Origin: a virus
Strand: one strand, 5' to 3'
Length of the DNA stretch: 64,000 bases
Virus record (IMG/VR): IMGVR_UViG_3300044833_000114
Coordinates: 29,932 to 93,931 of that record
This document shows positions 9,340 to 16,588 of this stretch, in pieces; the first letter of the stretch is position 1; the number at the start of each line of letters is the position of its first letter. The notes below the pieces were generated by a model. It was not told the DNA's origin. It did not search any database and was given only the letters and a program-made list of their open reading frames with translations. A program made the translations under genes and the position numbers.

Positions 9340-9753
9340 ATGGTGCCATCTGACTACGTAGTTTGCCAGCTCGCAAATTTGATGTGGAACGAAAGCCACG
9401 ACGACCTGCTGCTCGGCATGACGGTGTGCGGATTAATCGTCCGCAACCGCATGCTCGCCGGCTGGGAAGACGGGCAGTGGCTCCGCCTGATCCAGAAGCA
9501 CGACAGCTACAACATGACGGGCGCAGCGCCTCGCGTGTTGAAGATGGGAGACCCCCATCACGACCAGATGTTCCGTCGCTGCCTCGCCGTCGCAGAGAAC
9601 ATTTACAACGCGAGAGAAAGGGATATTTGCGAAGGGGCTGTGTGGTACGGCCGGCTCAATGAATGTTCGGATGAATTCAAAGAGAAAATTGTTCGACGCA
9701 TGGGCGAGCACGCAATGGTCGCCACCGTCGGAAGGAATGCGTGTTTCAAATGA
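9340..9753 (+). CDS. SleB-like cell-wall hydrolase (candidate endolysin)
   Basis: A 137-residue protein with the general plan of the Hydrolase_2/SleB family: an early acidic motif (LMWNESHDDLLLG, with Glu as candidate catalytic residue) followed by a helix ending VRNRM, a mid-protein segment ending MFRRCLAVAENIY, then GAVWYG and a C-terminal MGEHAMVATVGRNACF that loosely matches the family's IGxHxFY end. Such enzymes cut the glycan strand of peptidoglycan. There is no signal peptide or membrane anchor, so a holin would be needed. It ends the virion gene cluster, where lysis genes often lie. Similarity is by eye and partial. Confidence 0.5.
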   Translation: MVPSDYVVCQLANLMWNESHDDLLLGMTVCGLIVRNRMLAGWEDGQWLRLIQKHDSYNMTGAAPRVLKMGDPHHDQMFRRCLAVAENIYNARERDICEGAVWYGRLNECSDEFKEKIVRRMGEHAMVATVGRNACFK

Positions 9754-9980
9754 ACGACGATATCCGCAAGACCAAGTACACGAAAGCAGAAGTCGGCTAC
9801 AAGAAATCAGACGACCCGTGCAAACACCGCTGCGGGATCTGCGAGTATCATCTCCACGTCCCGGGGACATGCCGGCTGGAGTGCGGCATCGTTGCTGGGC
9901 CGATCCAGGACACGGATGGGTGCAAGCTCTTCAGCATCGACCTGGTCGACGCTGCGATGCATCCTTTCCCAAAATCGTAA
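9750..9980 (+). CDS. Cys-rich small protein, HiPIP-like pattern
   Basis: The start is the ATG at 9750 overlapping the SleB-like stop (ATGA), giving 76 residues. Five Cys lie in the pattern C-x3-CGIC-...-C-x3-C-...-GCKLF, close to a recurrent phage family in which the end resembles high-potential iron-sulfur proteins. It may bind a metal or a cluster; no function is proven. Its 3' end overlaps the convergent - strand gene at 9931-10134 by 50 bases. Confidence 0.55.
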   Translation: MNDDIRKTKYTKAEVGYKKSDDPCKHRCGICEYHLHVPGTCRLECGIVAGPIQDTDGCKLFSIDLVDAAMHPFPKS

Positions 9981-10134
9981 GCGTCTTCGGCGAATCACCT
10001 AGCAAACGAGACCACTCTTTCATAGTGTGTAGCTGTCCGCTCTGCAGAGCTCGCGCTATTCGCTCCAACACGCCGTCCGCATCCTGCGGTATCTTATCGC
10101 GTGGTGTCCAACGGTCAGCATATCTGTTTGGCAT
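9931..10134 (-). CDS. Hypothetical small protein at the left end of the leftward block
   Basis: A 67-residue basic protein with an ATG preceded by CCAGGAGAATAG, a good ribosome-binding site. Residues about 22-50 could form a helix pair (GVLERIARALQSGQLHTMKE). It follows the next gene upstream with no gap and converges on the + strand Cys-rich gene. No family recognised. As the last gene of its strand it may be read through only at low level. Confidence 0.5.
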   Translation of the reverse strand: MPNRYADRWTPRDKIPQDADGVLERIARALQSGQLHTMKEWSRLLGDSPKTLTILGKDASQRRPGRC

Positions 10135-10368
10135 CTATTCTCCTGGCTTGCCTGGTTTCAATGTGTCGGGGCTTTCCGTATCATTCTCTCTTAGTATCCA
10201 GCGCACCAAGCGTATGAAGTCTACACGCTCAACTGTCACGGTATCGCCTAGCGTGGTCCTTATTCGTGCTTGGTGCTCTGCTAGGATTATGGTCAATGTT
10301 GGTAAAACTAACGTGTGGCCGGGAAGCGCGCTTGTCAGACTGTAGTATGTGTCGTTCTCTACTTCCAA
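10135..10368 (-). CDS. Duplicated small protein, copy 1
   Basis: A 77-residue protein paralogous to the product of 10392-10643. Both share the plan TY-x-L-x-S, a Leu/Pro stretch, LTI-x-(I/V)-A, then TTLG-x2-VTV-x-R and a terminal LVR-x-ILREND. About half of the aligned positions are identical by eye. No known domain is evident. Its stop abuts the start of the 9931-10134 gene. Confidence 0.6.
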   Translation of the reverse strand: MEVENDTYYSLTSALPGHTLVLPTLTIILAEHQARIRTTLGDTVTVERVDFIRLVRWILRENDTESPDTLKPGKPGE

Positions 10369-10391
10369 AAGGTCATCCTCAATTCTGTCTT

Positions 10392-10643
10392 CTATCCCGT
10401 TTCCCCTATCGCGCGTCTCACGCTCTGTGGCACGCTTTCCACGTCCCTGTCGTTCTCTCGTAGTATCCTTCTAACTAAGCTCATGAACTCCGCGCGGCTA
10501 ACGGTTACGACCTCGCCGAGTGTCGTGTGTATCTTCGCTTCCCTGTCAGCAATGACGATTGTCAAGCACGGTGGCACAGCCAAACTTCCCGACCTGGCAC
10601 TCTTTAGCCTGTACGTTGAATCCTGCGCAGCATCCGTTTCCAT
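10392..10643 (-). CDS. Duplicated small protein, copy 2
   Basis: An 83-residue protein, paralogue of the gene just downstream (10135-10368). The shared core is IHTTLGEVVTVSRAEF and LVRRILREND. The ATG is preceded by GGAAGAAACG. The 293 bases upstream to the MarR-like gene hold no gene I can support. Tandem duplication suggests dosage or diverging partner specificity; the function is unknown. Confidence 0.6.
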   Translation of the reverse strand: METDAAQDSTYRLKSARSGSLAVPPCLTIVIADREAKIHTTLGEVVTVSRAEFMSLVRRILRENDRDVESVPQSVRRAIGETG

Positions 10644-10936
10644 CGTTTCTTCCGTTCTAAATGCCGTTGGCCGAGCCCATCCATGTTAACCGCTATTTTT
10701 CCCCGCGGTTTTAAGCTCGGCCGTTTGGCATCTGTTCCCTCTGGAGTTATTCGGGACATTCCTTTCCAGTGAGCATTACGGCGCCAGGTTACATTTGTTT
10801 TCCTCCCGCATACGTATTACTCCCTAGTCACGTACTGTGTCAAGTGAAATCGTATACTTGATGTATCATCCGCTACGTAGACGGTCCCGATCCGCTCTTC
10901 GACTTCGATCTGGTCTCCGCCGTGCTGTGCTGTGGA

Positions 10937-11329
10937 TTAATGTTTCCCGGGAGATCCCGATCGTGGATCGGGTTCTGGCAGAAGGGCTTTAGCCATCTGA
11001 CGAAGTTCGTTCAGATTCTCTGCGGTCGGCTCCGCTTCAAAATACTTCTCGCTTATCAACTTCACGAGTTCGCGTCCTTTGTCCGTAATCTCCAAGGTAT
11101 TGAACCGCACATCCTTTCTATCCTTGGTCCTTTTCAGCAGACCTTTATCCTGCAGCGAGTTCACCACCTCTGTGACGACGTTCTCATTCTTATCCCGCAC
11201 CTTCGCCACAGCGGTCTGAGTAGCAGGCCGCTCTGCTATGGCTGTGAGCACCAATAGCTCGTTGGCCGAAATCCCCACCACGTCTTTCAGGTCGCGCTCG
11301 ACGCGCTTCCAGCGCGCAGCAGCAGCCAC
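10937..11329 (-). CDS. MarR-like winged-helix regulator
   Basis: A 130-residue protein starting at a GTG with AAAGGAAGCT upstream. Residues about 20-90 show the MarR layout: a helix (ISANELLVLTAIAER), a recognition helix region (TQTAVAKVRDKNENVVTEVVNSLQDKGLLKR), a wing (KDRKDVRFNTLEITDKG), then a C-terminal helix. Such proteins bind DNA as dimers. It lies beside a divergent membrane-protein gene and one gene away from integrase 1, and a 7-bp inverted repeat lies in the shared upstream region. It is a candidate lysogeny or conversion-gene regulator. Confidence 0.7.
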   Translation of the reverse strand: MAAAARWKRVERDLKDVVGISANELLVLTAIAERPATQTAVAKVRDKNENVVTEVVNSLQDKGLLKRTKDRKDVRFNTLEITDKGRELVKLISEKYFEAEPTAENLNELRQMAKALLPEPDPRSGSPGKH

Positions 11330-11394
11330 AGCTTCCTTTACAAATTTAGATATCTTTGAAATTGTTTTACCCTGCCTCTATTACCTTTGCACAC

Positions 11395-11423
11395 ACGTAC
11401 GATACAGAGTAGAATAGTATCGT
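11395..11423. promoter_or_regulatory. Candidate operator in MarR/membrane-gene divergent region
   Basis: A perfect inverted repeat ACGATAC (11399-11405) and GTATCGT (11417-11423) with an 11-base spacer lies between the divergent starts at 11329 and 11549. ACGTACGA at 11395-11402 recurs at 11493-11500. These are plausible binding sites for the adjacent MarR-like protein; no binding evidence exists. Confidence 0.45.
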
Positions 11424-11548
11424 TGGTATACGGCTTATCTACAGGGGACCTGCCCGGTTGTCCGCCGTGGTTTTGAAATTCAATAAATTCTAACGTACGA
11501 ATTTGTTTGCGGAGCATACCTGCTTACCCGCATTAAAGAAAGGGAAAA

Positions 11549-12076
11549 ATGATATTCAACCTGAAGACTCGGAGGTTCGCGCACTTGCACTTTTCCTCCG
11601 CAACTAAGTGTGCCCTTTTGGTATTTGTAGGTTCTTGGGTTGGCGCAACTGTGGCTGTTCATTTTTGGCGCACGACGCTGGGAATACTTTTCGGGAGCAT
11701 CGTCGCCGCAGGGTTATCCGGGTTGGTGTGCAAACTGCAATCCCACAATGTACGTACGGAACTGAGCGGGCTGCAGGCGTACCAGGCGCAGGCGTTCCAC
11801 CACCAAATCACGGTGATGAATTCACTCACCAAAATTTATTTGATGACCGACCTTATCGGGCACCCTAGCCACCAGCCCTGCGAAATTTGCGACTCATATA
11901 AGAGCGCCGTCTACGCTGAGGTTGACAAGATTCGCAAGTCCGTTTACCGAAGTGTGGAGATACTTATGGGCAGTGAAGAGGACTTCGACATCCCGCAAGA
12001 GCTCAAGAATGACGCGACACGGAACAAACAGTTAGCGGAAAAAGAGAAAGTGAAGGCTCACACTAACCGAGGGTAG
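11549..12076 (+). CDS. Membrane protein of lysogeny region
   Basis: A 175-residue protein, the only + strand gene between 10 and 39 kb. Two hydrophobic segments at about residues 21-39 and 44-60 (GILFGSIVAAGLSGLV) form a hairpin in the membrane; the remaining 115 residues are soluble, helical and charged and contain CEIC. A polypurine AAAGAAAGGGAAAA precedes the ATG. Expressed divergently from a MarR-like regulator beside the integrase, it fits a prophage-expressed conversion or superinfection-exclusion protein. That role is inferred from position and topology only. Confidence 0.6.
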   Translation: MIFNLKTRRFAHLHFSSATKCALLVFVGSWVGATVAVHFWRTTLGILFGSIVAAGLSGLVCKLQSHNVRTELSGLQAYQAQAFHHQITVMNSLTKIYLMTDLIGHPSHQPCEICDSYKSAVYAEVDKIRKSVYRSVEILMGSEEDFDIPQELKNDATRNKQLAEKEKVKAHTNRG

Positions 12077-12230
12077 CCCCGGGCCGAAAGAGAGTGAGGG
12101 CTTGTTCAAATACTCATGCTCCTTTCCTTTAGGGTGAATCAAGGGTTAATCCACCCGTTTGCTTTTGTTTCGCTTCTTGCAGATAAGTGGCGCCGATTCA
12201 ACGGGTTAGTTTTTGTAAAACTGATAGTTA

Positions 12231-12274
12231 TTCAGATTCAGAGTCTGGAGTCCTACCAATTGGACGACCTCCCA
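12231..12274 (-). other. Candidate attP core: 5' part of a tRNA-Gln(CUG) gene
   Basis: On the - strand these 44 bases fold as the first 42 positions of tRNA-Gln: acceptor strand TGGGAGG, D stem GTCC/GGAC, anticodon stem CCAGA, loop CTCTGAA with anticodon CTG, then TCTG. The match ends inside the 3' side of the anticodon stem; no T arm or 3' acceptor strand follows. It starts 12 bases beyond the integrase 1 stop. A truncated tRNA next to an integrase is the classic sign of an attachment site, so the host target is probably tRNA-Gln(CUG). Confidence 0.7.
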
Positions 12275-12286
12275 AACTGTATGATT

Positions 12287-13471
12287 CTACGCTGCTTGCG
12301 TCTGTTTTCCCAGTCCTGATTGAGGGTGAACAGGGTGAAGCAGAGATGGAATCGAGTTGAGAATTCGCTTCCTGTACTCTGGTCTGAGATGAGTGTATAG
12401 CTTGACCATTTCATCGCTACCGTGCCCAATCCAAGCGCGAATCGTTTCGATTGGCGTGTTGCATTCGACAAGATAGCTGACCCTGCCGTGCCGGAAAGCG
12501 TGCGTCCCAGATTGCGGGATGCCCAGTTTTCTCAGCAGCGGATACAGAACCCGGTTGAGAATTCTCGGATGTTTGAACGTGGTTCCGTGTTTCGTTTGAA
12601 ACACGAAGCCGAGTGTTCTACCGTTCAAATGTTTTTTGATCATCTCACCCAGGCCGATCTGGATATCGATTGTCCGATAAGCTTTCAGGCTCTTCGGACT
12701 TTGAACCTTGCCGCGCCGTACCGACCGTCGAACATGGATCAGTAAGCGTTGCAGATCGACATCCTCGACGCGCAACCCGTACGCTTCCCCTGAGCGCAAT
12801 CCTGTTTCAGTAAAGACTGCGAACAAAGTCTTGTACGGCTCTCTCACGGCATCAACGATCATCTGCATCTGCTCCGGAGAATGACAAGGATGCTGCCGCC
12901 TCGGTTCCAAGGCGGACGGAAAGTGGATCAGCGTCTTATCAAATTTTCTTCCGAGAACCATCTGCAGCGTCTTCGCGATCCCGCGTTGGGTGTACGGCGA
13001 TAACCTCGACAGTGATCCCAACCACTCGTTCACCGACTCTTCCCCGATCAAATCAACCGGATGCTTCCCCCACTGCGGGAGAAGATACGTGTTGATGTGC
13101 CAGTTCATGGTGTCCTGAGTGCCTAGTTTCTGCCGCACGAGATACATCTGCGTCCACCTGATTACGCGTTTTTCGAATAACTCGCTGGACGGGATAACAT
13201 ACGACGGCTCGTTTAAGCCTTCGGATGCTATGACCGATTTAAGTTTCCGGCGAGCTTCTGATTTGGTCATTTCCGAGACAGGTCCTAGGACGACCGCTTT
13301 GTTGACGCGCCGATCCTGCCCTGGCACATCCACAAGATAGCGACCACGATATGACCCGCTACGGACTTCAACTGAACCGTTCTGCCCGATTCTACGAGAC
13401 AACGATTTACCCCGCTTTCTCGTTGAATCGGCGTCGGCTATCACGGTATCAGGTTTAGGAAATTGGATCAA
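12287..13471 (-). CDS. int: Tyrosine recombinase, integrase 1
   Basis: The C-terminal catalytic domain is complete by eye: first Arg in TGLRSGEAYGLR, the box HAFRHGR, IGHG, and nucleophile Tyr in LYTHL. An N-terminal strand region (SYRGRYLVDV, MTKSEARRKL) resembles integrases I associate with Acidobacteriota. It would carry out attP x attB recombination and probably uses the tRNA-Gln fragment just downstream. The start is uncertain: the frame continues into the upstream gene, but a TTG at 13471 follows that gene's stop and a TTG at 13402 has GGGG upstream. It ends a long chain of coupled small genes. Confidence 0.9.
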   Translation of the reverse strand: MIQFPKPDTVIADADSTRKRGKSLSRRIGQNGSVEVRSGSYRGRYLVDVPGQDRRVNKAVVLGPVSEMTKSEARRKLKSVIASEGLNEPSYVIPSSELFEKRVIRWTQMYLVRQKLGTQDTMNWHINTYLLPQWGKHPVDLIGEESVNEWLGSLSRLSPYTQRGIAKTLQMVLGRKFDKTLIHFPSALEPRRQHPCHSPEQMQMIVDAVREPYKTLFAVFTETGLRSGEAYGLRVEDVDLQRLLIHVRRSVRRGKVQSPKSLKAYRTIDIQIGLGEMIKKHLNGRTLGFVFQTKHGTTFKHPRILNRVLYPLLRKLGIPQSGTHAFRHGRVSYLVECNTPIETIRAWIGHGSDEMVKLYTHLRPEYRKRILNSIPSLLHPVHPQSGLGKQTQAA

Positions 13472-13472
13472 A

Positions 13473-13721
13473 CTAGGCGTCCAGACGTTCCAGAATTCGG
13501 TCGACGATGGCGTAACAATTGACTTCTCCGACTTCCGCGTAGCTACAAATTCCCTCGCGAACAATGTCCACCAGTTCTTCTCGGAGATCTTCCTCGGTGG
13601 TGTCTTCCTCTTCCGGTTCCTCCTCCCAGGGGTGGTATCCAAACTGCGTCCGGTTGTTGTGGACGGAGTTCCGGGGCGACATGCGACACTTCTTGCACGG
13701 ATACGCGGAGACGCTCATCAA
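13473..13721 (-). CDS. Acidic small protein with one CxxC
   Basis: An 82-residue protein. A CKKC knuckle lies at residues 9-12, an extremely acidic stretch at about 33-50 (EEEPEEEDTTEEDLREE), then a helical end. ATG overlaps the stop of the GHKL gene and its own stop lies just before the integrase 1 start, so expression is likely coupled to the integrase. The acidic tract could mimic DNA or bind a basic partner; this is speculation. Confidence 0.6.
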   Translation of the reverse strand: MMSVSAYPCKKCRMSPRNSVHNNRTQFGYHPWEEEPEEEDTTEEDLREELVDIVREGICSYAEVGEVNCYAIVDRILERLDA

Positions 13722-14767
13722 GCCGCCTTTGTTCTTTCTGCCGGGTCCATGCTGGCGATGATTTCATCTAGGTCGTGAGCCATAGTTCTATCCATGTTCC
13801 ACACGTATTTCTTGCGAAAGTCTTTCAGCTGATCCAGAGGGCTAGCCATTGTTGGAATGAAAAACGAACGGAGCAGTCGAAGAACGGATTTCACTTTCTC
13901 CGGAACAAGCACCCACTTGATCCCGGCGTTAGTGGCGCGCTGGATTTCTTCCTGGCTGGAGACAGGCACCGCATGTATTCCGTAGGACGAACTGAAATAA
14001 CTAGCTTGATCTAAGGCCAATCTGGAAGTTGGCGCGGCGTGACTCTCAACGTACTCGACGTCGGGAGCTTCCTCGTTCATGAGCTCTACGGCTCTCTTGC
14101 CGCCTCGATCGGTCCAGAGCTTACTGGTCTCCCACGCCAGGTCGAAGCCGGATACCATCCCGCGGTCCCGATCCAGATTGATGGTGCCGGCACGGAAAGC
14201 GTAGCCGCACTTGAATCCTTTAACTGTGGTCACATACAGTCCGCCGACGTAGATGCGCCCCATCTGGTCTGGAGCCTCGAGGATGCTGTTGAAAGTCTCA
14301 TCTTGTGGCCGGATGTTTTTCCGGATCGTGTCCCAGTCGGACTCCGTCACATCGCCGACGATGAACTCCACGCCTTCGCGTTCTTCCACAGGCTCTGTGT
14401 AGATCTTGAGTACCACGGAGTTGAAGGTGTCATCGTGCTCCAGCTTTGGTTGCCAGCTCTCCGAGCCCGTCAATACTTCGACGGGATTACCCAAGCGCGC
14501 GAGCACGAGCAGAGAAAGCTTGAATCCTTCTCCGAACTTGCCGCGAAGATTTTGTTCGCGCTTCGATGAGTTTCCGAGAACGAGCATCGAATGATCAAGC
14601 CGACCGCGCGTAGTCGCGATGCGAAGTAGATTGCCGTCGTAGGTCAACGAAGCTTTGCAAACTCCGTCCGCGGTTTCGTCGAGCGCATTCTGCCAGAGCT
14701 CACGCACGGCTTCCCACAAACCCCAACCGATCACGTAGCCGTCCGACATTGGTAAAGTAAATTTCAT
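13718..14767 (-). CDS. GHKL (Hsp90/histidine-kinase type) ATPase-like protein
   Basis: A 349-residue protein. The N box is clear (VRELWQNALDE, Glu23, Asn27, Asp30), as are NSSK at 66-69 and the G2 box GKFGEGFK (76-83), the ATP lid of GHKL proteins. The usual G1 Asp (DxG) is not where expected; the aligned segment reads ATTRGRLDHS. The rest is unfamiliar. Phage T4 rIIA also carries a GHKL domain, but size and context differ. It is coupled to neighbours by ATGA overlaps on both sides, in the operon leading into integrase 1. The biochemical role is unknown; ATP binding is plausible, hydrolysis uncertain. Confidence 0.7.
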   Translation of the reverse strand: MKFTLPMSDGYVIGWGLWEAVRELWQNALDETADGVCKASLTYDGNLLRIATTRGRLDHSMLVLGNSSKREQNLRGKFGEGFKLSLLVLARLGNPVEVLTGSESWQPKLEHDDTFNSVVLKIYTEPVEEREGVEFIVGDVTESDWDTIRKNIRPQDETFNSILEAPDQMGRIYVGGLYVTTVKGFKCGYAFRAGTINLDRDRGMVSGFDLAWETSKLWTDRGGKRAVELMNEEAPDVEYVESHAAPTSRLALDQASYFSSSYGIHAVPVSSQEEIQRATNAGIKWVLVPEKVKSVLRLLRSFFIPTMASPLDQLKDFRKKYVWNMDRTMAHDLDEIIASMDPAERTKAA

Positions 14768-14853
14768 CTGATCACCCTATCGCGAAACAAATAACCGATC
14801 GCAAAACAAAGACCGCCAAACACAACCACCACTGCTACGGGGTACCAATCCAT
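14764..14853 (-). CDS. Tiny single-pass membrane protein (29 aa)
   Basis: From the ATG at 14853 (GGGAG nine bases upstream) this encodes 29 residues, almost all one transmembrane helix (PVAVVVVFGGLCFAIGYLF) with a basic RDRVIR tail. Its ATG overlaps the upstream stop (TGATG) and its stop overlaps the GHKL start (ATGA), so it is translationally locked to both. A longer frame exists upstream but lacks coding character. Function unknown. Confidence 0.55.
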   Translation of the reverse strand: MDWYPVAVVVVFGGLCFAIGYLFRDRVIR

Positions 14854-14981
14854 CAGAACCACTCCCATAATTCGTTGTCTTTCAACGGGTAGAAAACATG
14901 ACCGCGCGAAGAATAGTGTGACGACCACACAAACAGACCGTGTTCGGTTCGGATCAAGAGTTCGTTGCATCGCCAAGGCAT
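14853..14981 (-). CDS. Small hypothetical protein (42 aa)
   Basis: The ATG at 14981 follows AAGGAG with eight bases spacing, supplied by the 23-base repeat at 14979-15001. The 42-residue product is aromatic-rich (Trp, Phe, Tyr, His) and ends DNELWEWF. Its stop overlaps the next start (TGATG). No family recognised; short conserved proteins of this kind are common in phage early operons. Confidence 0.55.
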   Translation of the reverse strand: MPWRCNELLIRTEHGLFVWSSHYSSRGHVFYPLKDNELWEWF

Positions 14982-15001
14982 CAGTAGTACTCCTTCAACT
15001 C
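14979..15001. repeat. 23-base direct repeat, copy 1 (start-site element)
   Basis: Identical to 15160-15182. Read on the - strand it contains AAGGAG, eight bases, then TGATG, so each copy carries the Shine-Dalgarno and start codon of the following gene. It also encodes ELKEYY and a stop in the upstream frame. Confidence 0.85.
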
Positions 15002-15162
15002 GTGGTCCTTACAAATGGCGTTTGTTGCTTGAGCCATGCCACAGATTCTTTTGTCGGATACTTGTACAGGTGCAGCGTCCCGGGCGTGTATTTCTGCCCG
15101 TTCATAAAGGCGATTTGCTTTGCTTCTTCCAGCGTGGCCTGTTCGTACTCAACCTTGTTCAT
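14995..15162 (-). CDS. Small hypothetical protein (55 aa)
   Basis: The start at 15162 overlaps the upstream stop (TGATG) and uses the AAGGAG of repeat copy 2. The 55-residue sequence (starting MNKVEYEQATLEEAKQIAF) has a helical N-terminus and a Tyr/Lys-rich middle. It ends inside repeat copy 1. An 18-codon frame overlapping its end repeats the last residues of the upstream protein (HELKEYY), a trace of duplication. Confidence 0.6.
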   Translation of the reverse strand: MNKVEYEQATLEEAKQIAFMNGQKYTPGTLHLYKYPTKESVAWLKQQTPFVRTTS

Positions 15163-15182
15163 CAGTAGTACTCCTTCAACTC
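15160..15182. repeat. 23-base direct repeat, copy 2 (start-site element)
   Basis: Second perfect copy of the element at 14979-15001, here spanning the stop of the 15162-15668 gene and the ATG of the 14995-15162 gene. Duplication of a complete translation-start element is the simplest reading. Confidence 0.85.
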
Positions 15183-15668
15183 ATGTGCCTTCGCGATCGC
15201 GCGTTCCTTAGCTGTAGCTCCGACGTAGCTGATCATGACCCCCACTGGCGGACACACGCTCCACCACTCCATGGTGTCGAACCTCTTATCGATGCCGACG
15301 GCGATGTTGGCAACCCACTCCACGTTCTTGAGGCACTCGAGATATCGGTTGTTGTTTGTCATCCCTCTTTCGTACGGATGGCTCTGAACGAACTTCCTAA
15401 GCTTCACCAGGGCAATGCTGTCCTCCAGCTGCTTGATGAGATCAGGCGTCTCGCCCTTGACTGTGAGTTTCAGGCTGTCGAACATTTCCTTCGTGAATAT
15501 AGGGGGGACCAATATCTTTTTGTCACTCCAATTCATGTACTGGACGGGACCGGGGCCGACCGGTACCCTAACAAGTTTCTCTTTCTCAACAGCGGCTGGC
15601 TTCGTCGGATGGAGTTCGAACCATCGCTTGCGTAGTAATGCTTCTTTCTGTTCGAGCGTTGACATCAA
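15162..15668 (-). CDS. Hypothetical protein (168 aa)
   Basis: A soluble 168-residue protein with a basic N-terminal third and a long central helix region. No signal peptide, metal motif or known catalytic signature. It overlaps both neighbours by a few bases and sits in the middle of the integrase 1 operon. The last residues HELKEYY are encoded by the duplicated 23-base element. Family not recognised. Confidence 0.65.
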   Translation of the reverse strand: MMSTLEQKEALLRKRWFELHPTKPAAVEKEKLVRVPVGPGPVQYMNWSDKKILVPPIFTKEMFDSLKLTVKGETPDLIKQLEDSIALVKLRKFVQSHPYERGMTNNNRYLECLKNVEWVANIAVGIDKRFDTMEWWSVCPPVGVMISYVGATAKERAIAKAHELKEYY

Positions 15669-15829
15669 ACCTTAGCTCCTTCCACCTTTAGGATGCAGCA
15701 TGCTCCGTACGTGAACGGGCCGACGCGGAAGGCTTCGTCACCAACAGGTCTGCAACACCGGGCGCACACGATGCTCCGCGTTGGCTTCAGCGCGACGGTC
15801 GTTAGATTTTCCTGAACCTTGGTGCTCAT
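15665..15829 (-). CDS. Small Cys-rich (zinc-finger-like) protein
   Basis: The ATG at 15829 overlapping the upstream stop (ATGA) gives 54 residues. Cys occurs as CARCC and, 20 residues on, ACC, a possible treble-clef or knuckle metal site. Stop and next start overlap. Function unknown; one of many Cys-rich mini-proteins in this block. Confidence 0.6.
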   Translation of the reverse strand: MSTKVQENLTTVALKPTRSIVCARCCRPVGDEAFRVGPFTYGACCILKVEGAKV

Positions 15830-16149
15830 TGTTTCCCTTCCAGCCATCGCTGTGCCCTGCGTACGAAGTATTCCTTCTTGTGGCAGTGTTCCCATCCATG
15901 ATCGTGCTCAAAACCTGCACAGATGTGATGCAGTGCCTTGAACGCACCTCGGAACTCGCGGTGTAGCTTCTCAGCCAGTGCTTCGACTTCACCGGTCTGA
16001 TTACCGTGTTCTGCTCTCTGGCTTTGTTCAGCCACAGACCGCAACCATGCTAGGCGTTCAGGTGTCATCACTGCCGCTTCCATGTCTTGCAGGAACCGTT
16101 CTGCGGCTTTGCCTGTTATCGGTGGTGTGGCTTCTATAGGTCTACTCAT
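15826..16149 (-). CDS. Hypothetical helical protein (107 aa)
   Basis: The ATG at 16149 (GAGGGAATCGA upstream) overlaps the previous stop. The 107 residues are largely helical with several His (KALHHICAGFEHDHGWEHCHKK, a His-rich stretch near residues 75-95) that could bind metal. The longer frame to 16269 is an Arg-rich shadow and was not used. Family unknown. Confidence 0.6.
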   Translation of the reverse strand: MSRPIEATPPITGKAAERFLQDMEAAVMTPERLAWLRSVAEQSQRAEHGNQTGEVEALAEKLHREFRGAFKALHHICAGFEHDHGWEHCHKKEYFVRRAQRWLEGKQ

Positions 16150-16313
16150 TCGATTCCCTCTTTCACGTCTCGTTCGACGTGGTGCTTCCAATGCTTCTTG
16201 ATGAATGGGAACAGCAAGCCGCTGAGCACTAGGTCGAACAAGACCATCAGGAAGATCTCGAACTGCCAATGCGCCTTGTCGCGGAGCAGCGTCCAGAACG
16301 TTTCGTGATCCAT
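16146..16313 (-). CDS. Small single-pass membrane protein (55 aa)
   Basis: It starts at 16313 (TGATG with the upstream stop, AGAAGGG upstream). One hydrophobic helix at about residues 18-38 (FEIFLMVLFDLVLSGLLFPF) is followed by a basic stretch KKHWKHH. Coupled at both ends. Function unknown. Confidence 0.6.
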   Translation of the reverse strand: MDHETFWTLLRDKAHWQFEIFLMVLFDLVLSGLLFPFIKKHWKHHVERDVKEGIE

Positions 16314-16588
16314 CACCCTTCTCTCAGGAACAAAGCTTCTTTGATTAGATCAAGCGCTGCGTAAAGAGCTTTCTTATATCTCTCTTCTCGCTCGCCTACC
16401 GGTGGCGCCGCTCCACCTTTGTTGTGCTTGCACCGGTCTTCCTGCGGTATCCCGTAATACCATTTCATGAATTTTGAGTCGTAGAAGCGAGGGTCGGGGA
16501 ATCCGTAGTCGTCCACTTTGAGTGAGCACCGCGGACATAACTGAAACTTCGTTCCGCTCGAGAGCGTGTGTCCGATCACTGCGTTCAT
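16313..16588 (-). CDS. Hypothetical protein with CxxC (91 aa)
   Basis: A 91-residue protein with a CPRC knuckle at about residues 18-21 and an isolated Cys/His pair later (RCKHNK), a possible zinc site. The C-terminal third is helical. Its start overlaps the upstream stop. Not recognised. Confidence 0.6.
   Translation of the reverse strand: MNAVIGHTLSSGTKFQLCPRCSLKVDDYGFPDPRFYDSKFMKWYYGIPQEDRCKHNKGGAAPPVGEREERYKKALYAALDLIKEALFLREG

Noticed and set aside
12181-12274. Complete tRNA gene
   Set aside because: Only the 5' part of a tRNA-Gln is present; no T arm or 3' acceptor strand follows.
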